From assembly GCA_937906475.1 (NCBI GenBank), contig CALCZA010000117.1, positions 1-40,192 of the forward strand: a stretch of 40,192 nucleotides of DNA, read 5' to 3'. Source of the DNA: an uncultured bacterium (lineage in GTDB: Bacteria; Planctomycetota; UBA1135; UBA2386). Below the pieces are notes generated by a model. The model did no database searches and was not told the origin of the DNA. It worked only from the letters and a program-made list of their open reading frames with translations. Both the position numbers and the translations under genes were made by a program. Positions 34,761-40,192 of the stretch are shown piece by piece (positions within the stretch are counted from its first letter, which is position 1; each line of letters begins with the position of its first letter).

Positions 34761-36089
34761 ATGCCTGTCATGAGTATCGCGAGGTTTGGCCAGTGGGCCA
34801 TCACGGTGTCGATGGGGTGGTTACTGCTGTCGTGCAGCGCTTCCTTTGATGGACATTCACCAGCAACCTTCGGTTCGCCGGCGATCGATTTCGAGAAGCG
34901 GGACGCCGAGAGCGGCGTGCACGGTCGCCTTGAGACTCACGAAGGTCTGCGCGTCTTGCGGCTATGGGGGACCTCCGAGCAGCGTGGCTACGCGCACGGA
35001 TTCCTGTTGGCCAAGGACATCTTCGCGATCATGAACCAGGAGTTTGCAGCTCGGTTCGCGGAGGCGCCGGAGTTGTTGGTGCAGGCCCGTGCGGCGTTGC
35101 CGCGCTTGATCGAGTACCCAGACGAGTTCGTTATCGAGATCGACGGGCTGTGGCGCGGACTGTTGGATCGTGGCATCGATCGCAACATGGCGAAGCTTGG
35201 CCGCGAGTTCGACAAGACGGACTTGTTGGTGGCCAATGCACTCGATGTGTTCGGCCTGATGGGATGCAGCAGCTTTACCGTGTGGGGTGACCAGGCAGTT
35301 GGTGGTGGGGTTCTGACGGCGCGCAACTTTGATTGGCCGTTGACCGGTAATCACATGCTCGATCACACGATTCTGATCGTGCAGATGCCGGCAGGAGCAA
35401 CTGGCACGGCATCGGTTGCGTGGCCGGGCTATGTCGGCACGGTGACGGGTGTCAGCGCCGATGGCGTGGCTGCCTACCTGCACGTTGGCAGTGCGAACTT
35501 CTCCTTGCCGGAGCCGTCGTCGTGGCCGGCAGCGGTAGCCGCGCGGTTGATTCTGCAAGCGAAAGAACAGGGCGCTATGCGGCTGAAGAAGGCCGAAGAA
35601 GTGCTCGAATACACCAGCCCACCGGTTGGCTATATGACGCACGTGGTGTTGCCGGATGCGGGCGCTGGTGACCGTCCCGTGGCAGTGTTCGAAACCGATA
35701 CGGCGGACACGGTGGTCGGTGGGGAACTGGCAGGCGCGTTCGTTGTGACCAACCACTTCCGCACTCGCAAGGACGGGCGCGTCGCGTCACGCGATAGCAC
35801 GAGACGCGAAGCCGAGATGCAGAAGGGCATTGCTGGCTGCATCAAGATTGCGGATCGGGCCGTGGATCCTGGCGAGGCCTGGGAGATCTTGCGGTCGGTC
35901 GAGGCGTCTGGCAGCCACTACTTTGGCACGCTGCACTCGTTGGTCTTTCGGCATGATCCTTGGCACTTCGAATTGCGCGTCGCCACTCACAGTGAAGATG
36001 GTTTGATTGGGGCGCCCAGTAGCCCGCGTCGCTATCGGTTGACGCGAGAGCAGGTATTCAGGGGCGCTGCGGGCAGCCAGTCGAATTAG
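34761..36089 (+). CDS. Lipoprotein C45-type Ntn hydrolase (acyltransferase/amidohydrolase-like)
   Basis: A 442-residue product starting at the ATG at 34761 (a second ATG three codons later is also possible). The N-terminus is a lipoprotein signal with lipobox LLSC. The mature protein has the fold signature of the C45/acid-ceramidase-like family: VANALDVFGLMGCSSFTVWG, in which Cys169 would be the nucleophile exposed by autoproteolysis at Gly-Cys, followed by GGGVLTARNFDWP. It also has the later GTVTGVSADGVAAYLH and FVVTNHF motifs. Members cleave or form amide bonds, as in isopenicillin N acyltransferase; the substrate is not known. A stem-loop overlaps its stop codon. If self-cleavage occurs, only the alpha chain stays lipid-anchored. 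Confidence 0.85.
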   Translation: MPVMSIARFGQWAITVSMGWLLLSCSASFDGHSPATFGSPAIDFEKRDAESGVHGRLETHEGLRVLRLWGTSEQRGYAHGFLLAKDIFAIMNQEFAARFAEAPELLVQARAALPRLIEYPDEFVIEIDGLWRGLLDRGIDRNMAKLGREFDKTDLLVANALDVFGLMGCSSFTVWGDQAVGGGVLTARNFDWPLTGNHMLDHTILIVQMPAGATGTASVAWPGYVGTVTGVSADGVAAYLHVGSANFSLPEPSSWPAAVAARLILQAKEQGAMRLKKAEEVLEYTSPPVGYMTHVVLPDAGAGDRPVAVFETDTADTVVGGELAGAFVVTNHFRTRKDGRVASRDSTRREAEMQKGIAGCIKIADRAVDPGEAWEILRSVEASGSHYFGTLHSLVFRHDPWHFELRVATHSEDGLIGAPSSPRRYRLTREQVFRGAAGSQSN

Positions 36090-36099
36090 GCAGCCCGCA
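36068..36099 (+). terminator. Stem-loop overlapping the C45 gene stop
   Basis: TGCGGGC (36068-36074) pairs with GCCCGCA (36093-36099); after one A-A mismatch, GCC pairs with GGC around a ten-base loop that contains most of the stop codon. No T-tract follows, so an RNA-stability role or Rho-dependent ending is as likely as intrinsic termination. Confidence 0.35.
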
Positions 36100-36217
36100 A
36101 AGGTCGCACGTTGCGCCCGCTATCCGGTCTAGACGGAGTCCTCTGCGAAGCCGCTTTGCTGCGCGCCGTTGCCGCGCTGGCGTAGGTGAAACGCGGCCGC
36201 GCGAGCAGGCCATTTGC

Positions 36218-36281
36218 TGTCAGATCGCGCGAGCTTGGCGTGTACTGGAACGCGCCTTCGCATCGGCGTTGTCAGATCGCG
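36218..36281. repeat. Two 12-bp direct repeats upstream of the membrane spermidine-synthase-like gene
   Basis: TGTCAGATCGCG occurs at 36218-36229 and again at 36270-36281, a period of 52 bp. Both lie in the 264 bp gap before the gene at 36354, upstream of its TACCCT element at 36315, a position suitable for a regulator binding site. Confidence 0.45.
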
Positions 36282-36314
36282 AGACTTCCCAGTGCCGGTT
36301 AGCCGATACGAGGC

Positions 36315-36320
36315 TACCCT
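36315..36320 (+). promoter_or_regulatory. Putative -10 element of the spermidine-synthase-like gene
   Basis: TACCCT followed by TCTTCGCC lies 39 bp before the ATG at 36354 and resembles the elements found before the subtilase and CAP genes. No -35 hexamer is clear. Confidence 0.35.
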
Positions 36321-36353
36321 TCTTCGCCCGAATCTCGGACCGCGCCCTCGCTC

Positions 36354-38789
36354 ATGAACGAAGTCTCCGAACGGAAAGTGCCTTGGGGCATGTTCCTTGG
36401 CATTGCCGTCATCTCGGCATCCCTGCTCGCCTTTCAGGTGCTGCTGACCCGCGTGTGTGCACTGCGGCTCGCGTTCCACTTTGGCTTCTTGATCATCTCG
36501 AACAGTCTGCTCGGCATCGGTGCCAGCGGCTCGTTCTTGACTCTGTTCGAAAGCAAGTGGCGCAAGAACCCGGAGAAGTGGATCTTGGGATTCAGTGTGC
36601 TCTACGTCGTCAGTCTGTTGGCTACGTGGGAGTTTGCGCGCAGTTTCGCGATGCCCGAGCAGATGAAGTTCGCCGATTTGAGCGTCGATCAGTTCATACA
36701 GTTCGCGACGTTCAACCTCGGGTTGGCGGTTCCGTTCTTCTTCGGTGGTGGCGCGGTCGGCTTGATTCTGTCGGCCTACAGTCACCGAGTGAACACGGTC
36801 TACGCGAGTGACCTGGTCGGTGCGGCGCTCGGTTGCATGCTGTGCCCGTTCTTGCTTTGGCCAGTTGGCGCCGGCGGCACGATGTGCGCGGTCGTCATCC
36901 TCGGTGTGATCACGATCGCGTTGGTCGCACCGAAGTCGGTGAAGCGGCCTGCGATCATTGCGGCTACCGTGCTCACGATTGGCTTCGCCGCGTGGATGCC
37001 GTCGTTTGATTTGCAGTTCCCGGTGCCTGGCAAGAAGAGTTTGCAGATGACGCAGGGCCAAGGCATGAGCCTCGGTGGCCCGCACGAATACTCGCGCTGG
37101 AGTGCCAACAGCCGCATCGATGTCATCAAGAGTCCGTTGCCGTTCTGGCTGGCTTATGGCGTCAGCGAGAAGGACCGCGGCTTCGCGCTCGACCCGGCGA
37201 ACAAGGAGGCGATGGGCCTGCAGAAGTGGATCATGCAGGACGGAGATGCGGGCACGTTCGTGACCGACTACTCCAACAGTGAGCTTGGCCAGAAATACCT
37301 GCAGCGCACGCTCTATGGCTTGAGTGCCTCGATCAAGAAGGGCACGGCGCCGAAGGTGTTTGTGATTGGTGTTGGCGGCGGTCCCGACATCTGGGCGCAC
37401 AAGTTGACCGGCGCGAGCGCCATCAAGGGCATCGAACTCAACCAAGGCGTGCTCGAAGCACACGAGACGGTCGCCAAGGAATACTCGAAGGGCATTATCG
37501 AGGATCCAACGATCACTCTGGTGTGCGATGAGGGCCGCTCTGCATTGATGCGGGACAAGTCGAAATACGACATCATTCAGATGACGGGCATCGACACGTG
37601 GACCTCGCTCGCTTCGGGCGCCTACGTGTTGGCGGAGAACTACCTCTACACGGTCGAAGCCGTGCAGCAGATGTATGAGCATCTGAACGATGGTGGCATC
37701 CTGCAAATCACGCGCATGGGTGCGGATATGGAGCGGTTGCGTCTGCTGGCCAACATCAATCAGACGTTCCTCAACATGGGCCGCACCGACTTCGCGGAGT
37801 CGGTCGCAGTCGTCACCGCGCAAACCGATCAGTTGACATCTGTGCTGATCCGCAAGGGCGCGTTCCCTGAGGATGAGATTAAGGGATTTGAGGCGTTCCT
37901 CGACGAGACGGGACACGGCCGCCTGTATCTGCCAGGTCGTCAGCTGTCGAACCACATCGTCGAGCGCTTCATCAAGGATGATAACAAGCAGAAGTTCATC
38001 GAGGACTTCCCGCGCAACATCTCACCGACGACCGATGACCAACCATACTTCTTCAACTTCACGCGCTGGGACGCTCCGAGTGAAGAGCAGTTGAAGGTGT
38101 TGGACGAGGCAACCGAGGTGTCACAGGGAAGTCCGAAGCTTCTGTGGTGGCAGCTGTTTTTCTCGTCGGGCGTGGCGCTGTTGCTGATTGTCGTGCCGCT
38201 GCTGTTCAAGCGGGGCGCGGCCAAGTCGGCCCATGCAGGTCGATTCTTGGTCTACTTCACAGGCATCGGTGTCGGCTTCATCTTCTTGGAGATTGCGCTG
38301 ATGCAGAAGTTGACGCTGCTGCTCGGTCAGCCGCTCTATTCGATCGTCGTGACACTGTTCTCGATTCTAATCTTTACCGGCATCGGCAGCTTCCTATCCG
38401 GCCCGTTGTTGAAGGGTGGGATCATGGTGTCTCGGATGATTCCGGTCGGCATTGCGATCGTCACCGTGGCGATCGTCATCTTCAGCGACCAGATCGTGGC
38501 TTCGGTGATTGCCGAAGACCTGACCACGCGCGCATTGGTCGCGGGTGCGATGACTGCGCCGTTGGCACTGTTGCTCGGCATGCCGTTCGCTCACGGCGTG
38601 AGTTTGCTGCGCAAGCTGTCGCCGAGCTTTGTCCCGTGGGCTTGGGCCGTGAATGGTTCGGCCAGTGTGGTTGGCTCGGTCGTCACCGTCATCGTTTCGA
38701 TGAACTTCGGGTTTAGCGCTGTGCTGATAGCCGCGATCTTCATCTACGCGATCGCGTTCCTCGCCGTGGATAAACTGAGCCGCGAGTAG
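36354..38789 (+). CDS. Multi-pass membrane protein with spermidine-synthase-like SAM domain
   Basis: An 811-residue protein with three parts. About six membrane helices fill residues 12-225 (including FGGGAVGLILSAY and the family motif YASDLVGAALGC). A soluble Rossmann domain follows at about 245-590, with the nucleotide/SAM loop VFVIGVGGGPDIWAHK (Gly339, 341, 342, 343) and the acidic strand end GIELN. A second group of helices covers about 600-805. This arrangement matches membrane-embedded spermidine-synthase-like proteins of unknown biochemical role; it is not a classic soluble SpeE. It is preceded by direct repeats and a -10-like element. A long frame on the opposite strand is a shadow. 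Aminopropyl transfer is only a possibility. Confidence 0.88.
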   Translation: MNEVSERKVPWGMFLGIAVISASLLAFQVLLTRVCALRLAFHFGFLIISNSLLGIGASGSFLTLFESKWRKNPEKWILGFSVLYVVSLLATWEFARSFAMPEQMKFADLSVDQFIQFATFNLGLAVPFFFGGGAVGLILSAYSHRVNTVYASDLVGAALGCMLCPFLLWPVGAGGTMCAVVILGVITIALVAPKSVKRPAIIAATVLTIGFAAWMPSFDLQFPVPGKKSLQMTQGQGMSLGGPHEYSRWSANSRIDVIKSPLPFWLAYGVSEKDRGFALDPANKEAMGLQKWIMQDGDAGTFVTDYSNSELGQKYLQRTLYGLSASIKKGTAPKVFVIGVGGGPDIWAHKLTGASAIKGIELNQGVLEAHETVAKEYSKGIIEDPTITLVCDEGRSALMRDKSKYDIIQMTGIDTWTSLASGAYVLAENYLYTVEAVQQMYEHLNDGGILQITRMGADMERLRLLANINQTFLNMGRTDFAESVAVVTAQTDQLTSVLIRKGAFPEDEIKGFEAFLDETGHGRLYLPGRQLSNHIVERFIKDDNKQKFIEDFPRNISPTTDDQPYFFNFTRWDAPSEEQLKVLDEATEVSQGSPKLLWWQLFFSSGVALLLIVVPLLFKRGAAKSAHAGRFLVYFTGIGVGFIFLEIALMQKLTLLLGQPLYSIVVTLFSILIFTGIGSFLSGPLLKGGIMVSRMIPVGIAIVTVAIVIFSDQIVASVIAEDLTTRALVAGAMTAPLALLLGMPFAHGVSLLRKLSPSFVPWAWAVNGSASVVGSVVTVIVSMNFGFSAVLIAAIFIYAIAFLAVDKLSRE

Positions 38790-38862
38790 CGAACGAGTTG
38801 GCCTGAGTCGGCTTGGGATTGGATTCGCCCGCTAAGCACCGGCAGAGCGTAGTGGTGCGTGC

Positions 38863-38973
38863 ATGGCGATACGCGTGACTGCGCTCGGTCTGTTGACGGC
38901 CGCTACGGCGCTGGCTTCTTGCTGCGCCGGCGCGTGGTCATTCGTCTACTTCCTCAAGAAGCGCAAGAAGTAG
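38863..38973 (+). CDS. Small membrane protein of 36 residues
   Basis: An ATG-started frame of 36 codons encodes one hydrophobic stretch (about 6-31, including LTAATALASCCAGAW) followed by a basic end, YFLKKRKK. This is a typical single-helix membrane peptide with a cytoplasmic C-terminus, or a lipoprotein-like peptide given LASC. It lies 73 bp after the preceding gene and 48 bp before the next. The basic tail and uniform hydrophobicity favour a real gene, but there is no homology evidence. Confidence 0.45.
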   Translation: MAIRVTALGLLTAATALASCCAGAWSFVYFLKKRKK

Positions 38974-39006
38974 CGCGGGCTTGGTGCGCTACCGCTCACT
39001 CCCGGC

Positions 39007-39012
39007 TAACCT
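39007..39012 (+). promoter_or_regulatory. TAACCT element just before the DUF6677-like gene
   Basis: TAACCT followed by CTCGCGCG lies only 10 bp before the ATG at 39022. It resembles the other TAnnCT elements, but as a -10 box it would give an almost leaderless mRNA. Confidence 0.2.
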
Positions 39013-39021
39013 CTCGCGCGC

Positions 39022-39966
39022 ATGGTGACCAAGAACGGCATCGACCCCGCCAAGGGCCTTGGCTGGGGGACCTTCCTAGCCGGCTTCGTGCCGGGTCTGC
39101 TGCAGTATCAACTCGGCCAGAAATCTAAGGCGGGCATAGCCTTCCTGAGCTGCTTCGCATTGTTCTTCGCCGGTTGGATGATCGTCGGGGAGCGGCTGTT
39201 CTACTGGGCGCTGTTTGCCGCCGACGACAAGGGCGGCCTCGCCAACGGTATGGTGCGCTTCGGCATGATGACGTTGCCGGAGGTGATCAACTTGCCGGCC
39301 AACTTGCTCGGTTCGGTGCTCGCCTTCGATGGCACGCCGACCGGCCTGCGCAACCAACGCAACCCGCAGGACCTCGAGCACTTTGCTGCTTGGTTGACCG
39401 GCGCGTCTGGCATGCTCGCTGCCGTCTGGGCGGCTCAGGGGCACTGGCAGCTTCGCTTGCGTCGCGATGAGAAGCACATTGCGGAAGGTGCCAAGGCGAT
39501 CGCGAGTCCATCTCTGTGTGCTGGCCTGTCGTGGCTGGTGCCTGGTCTTGGCCACGCGAAGGCGGGGCAGAAGGACAAGGGTGTGCTGCTTGGCATCGCC
39601 GTCGTGACGGTGTTCGCGCTCGGCTTGTTCTTCTCCGGCGGCCACGCTGTCGATCGAGCGCAATACGGCGTGTGGTGGATTGGTCAAAATCTGTTCGGCG
39701 GTGGCTCGTTGTTCGCGTCGTTGGTGACCGGCCCGATGCGCACCGGCGCGACGCCGATCGATCTGGATCTCGGCATCGTGCTCTGCACGGTCGCTGGCTT
39801 GATGAACCTGGTGGTCATGTGTGACGCCTACACCGTTGCGGAGCGTTCGCTGTTCCCGCTTGGCGGCAATGACTCTGAAGGTGCTGGCCCGAAAGGTGCC
39901 GCAATCCATCGTGCTGCCGGCGAAGCTTCTGCCGGGGAAGCCGCTGCCGGGGAGGCAACCGCATGA
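39022..39966 (+). CDS. Multi-pass membrane protein with two TM2-like motifs (DUF6677-like)
   Basis: A 314-residue integral membrane protein with about five to six helices. It has two similar loop motifs: LAGFVPGLLQYQLGQKSKAG near residue 18 and LSWLVPGLGHAKAGQKDKG near 168, suggesting an internal duplication of a TM2-like helix pair. The overall layout resembles a planctomycete family that I believe is annotated as DUF6677; its function is unknown. The C-terminus is a hydrophilic tail with three Ala-Gly-Glu-Ala-type repeats. Its stop overlaps the start of the next gene as ATGA, so the two are translationally coupled. Confidence 0.82.
   Translation: MVTKNGIDPAKGLGWGTFLAGFVPGLLQYQLGQKSKAGIAFLSCFALFFAGWMIVGERLFYWALFAADDKGGLANGMVRFGMMTLPEVINLPANLLGSVLAFDGTPTGLRNQRNPQDLEHFAAWLTGASGMLAAVWAAQGHWQLRLRRDEKHIAEGAKAIASPSLCAGLSWLVPGLGHAKAGQKDKGVLLGIAVVTVFALGLFFSGGHAVDRAQYGVWWIGQNLFGGGSLFASLVTGPMRTGATPIDLDLGIVLCTVAGLMNLVVMCDAYTVAERSLFPLGGNDSEGAGPKGAAIHRAAGEASAGEAAAGEATA
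39913..39957 (+). repeat. 15-bp tandem repeat (three copies) in the C-terminal tail
   Basis: Three 15-base units (39913-39927, 39928-39942, 39943-39957) encode AAGEA, SAGEA and AAGEA. The copies differ at a few positions, so the array is a slightly decayed microsatellite-like expansion. Confidence 0.75.
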
Positions 39967-40157
39967 GCCTGCTATTCCGACTCGCCGTCTTCGTGCCGGT
40001 TCTGTATCTGGTTGCCGTCGTGGTCGTTGGGCAGCAGCACGTAACGGCTCGCGATGTCATGAGAGCCGCCGCGGCTCGTACCGCTCGTTGGTTGGTTTGG
40101 ACTGCCGTCCTGCTGCTGTCGATGACGGTGGCGGATCTTTGGATCATTGGCTGGTAG
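39963..40157 (+). CDS. Small membrane protein, two predicted helices
   Basis: A 64-residue protein with two hydrophobic helices (about 4-22, LFRLAVFVPVLYLVAVVVV, and 43-63, WLVWTAVLLLSMTVADLWII) joined by a basic loop (RAAAARTARW). It starts within the stop codon of the preceding membrane protein gene (ATGA), which argues that it is real and co-translated, possibly as a partner of that protein. I do not recognise a family. The stop codon lies in the first unit of a short tandem repeat. Confidence 0.75.
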   Translation: MSLLFRLAVFVPVLYLVAVVVVGQQHVTARDVMRAAAARTARWLVWTAVLLLSMTVADLWIIGW

Positions 40158-40188
40158 AGATTGGCTGGTAGAGCCTGGCTGGTAGAGA
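40147..40188. repeat. 14-bp tandem repeat (three copies) at the right edge
   Basis: Units TTGGCTGGTAGAGA (40147-40160), TTGGCTGGTAGAGC and CTGGCTGGTAGAGA follow without gaps. The first unit includes the last codons and the TAG stop of the small membrane protein gene. More copies may lie beyond the window. Confidence 0.8.
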
Positions 40189-40192
40189 GATC

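Noticed and set aside
33635..34804. 389-codon open frame on the minus strand
   Set aside because: It is antisense to the well-supported aldolase gene and has shadow-like composition.
36129..37955. 608-codon open frame on the minus strand
   Set aside because: It is rich in Arg, His and Gln, has no recognisable domain, and lies opposite a clear membrane protein gene (36354-38789); it is an antisense shadow of the codon pattern.
38859..39128. 89-codon plus-strand frame overlapping two genes
   Set aside because: It starts at GTG, is Arg-rich, overlaps the next membrane protein gene and is out of frame with the more plausible 36-residue peptide.
1..40192. tRNA, rRNA, CRISPR, prophage or transposon features
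   Set aside because: I looked for repeated spacers, transposase motifs and tRNA-like sequence by eye and found none; this cannot exclude a diverged small RNA.

Overview
The window looks like a chromosomal segment of a member of the Planctomycetota. That is an inference from gene content and style: many secreted proteins whose signal peptides end in Ala-Gln, a secreted HEAT-repeat/von Willebrand A protein, large extracellular subtilases with repetitive C-terminal modules, a membrane-embedded spermidine-synthase-like protein, moderately high G+C, and few Shine-Dalgarno sequences. I saw no rRNA, tRNA, CRISPR array, insertion sequence or phage gene.

Layout. 1-3221 (minus): a lipoprotein with an outer-membrane-like tail, a lipoprotein alpha/beta hydrolase, and a secreted parvulin-type foldase that runs off the left edge. 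3430-8389 (minus): a tight fatty-acid module of CoA ligase, thiolase and FadJ-type hydratase/dehydrogenase, joined by two ATGA overlaps. Divergent from it (8510-9742, plus) is a patatin lipase fused to a ferredoxin-like two-cluster domain. 10138-14793 (plus): a MacAB-like efflux set of one membrane fusion protein, one ATPase and two different FtsX/MacB permeases. 14879-21410 (minus): an SLC13-type transporter with regulatory TrkA-C domains, a secreted membrane-anchored protein, Tex with an RGG-rich tail, a crotonase-family enzyme and a small methyltransferase.

21549-40157 (plus): a HEAT/VWA secreted protein, a small lipoprotein with unusual arginine codons, two tandem paralogous subtilases separated by a clear intrinsic terminator, a secreted two-domain protein ending in a CAP domain, a class I (DhnA-type) fructose-bisphosphate aldolase, a lipoprotein C45-type Ntn hydrolase, a membrane spermidine-synthase-like protein, and small or multi-pass membrane proteins.

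How the genes fit together. The left half combines lipid hydrolysis (patatin), acyl activation (CoA ligase) and the last three steps of beta-oxidation (FadJ, thiolase); an acyl-CoA dehydrogenase is not in the window. The right half is dominated by exported proteins, several preceded by a similar TAnnCT element that may be their promoter -10 box. The observations I rate highest are the patatin-ferredoxin fusion, with Asp replacing one cluster cysteine, and the tandem subtilases, which keep the catalytic His and Ser but lack the usual Asp.
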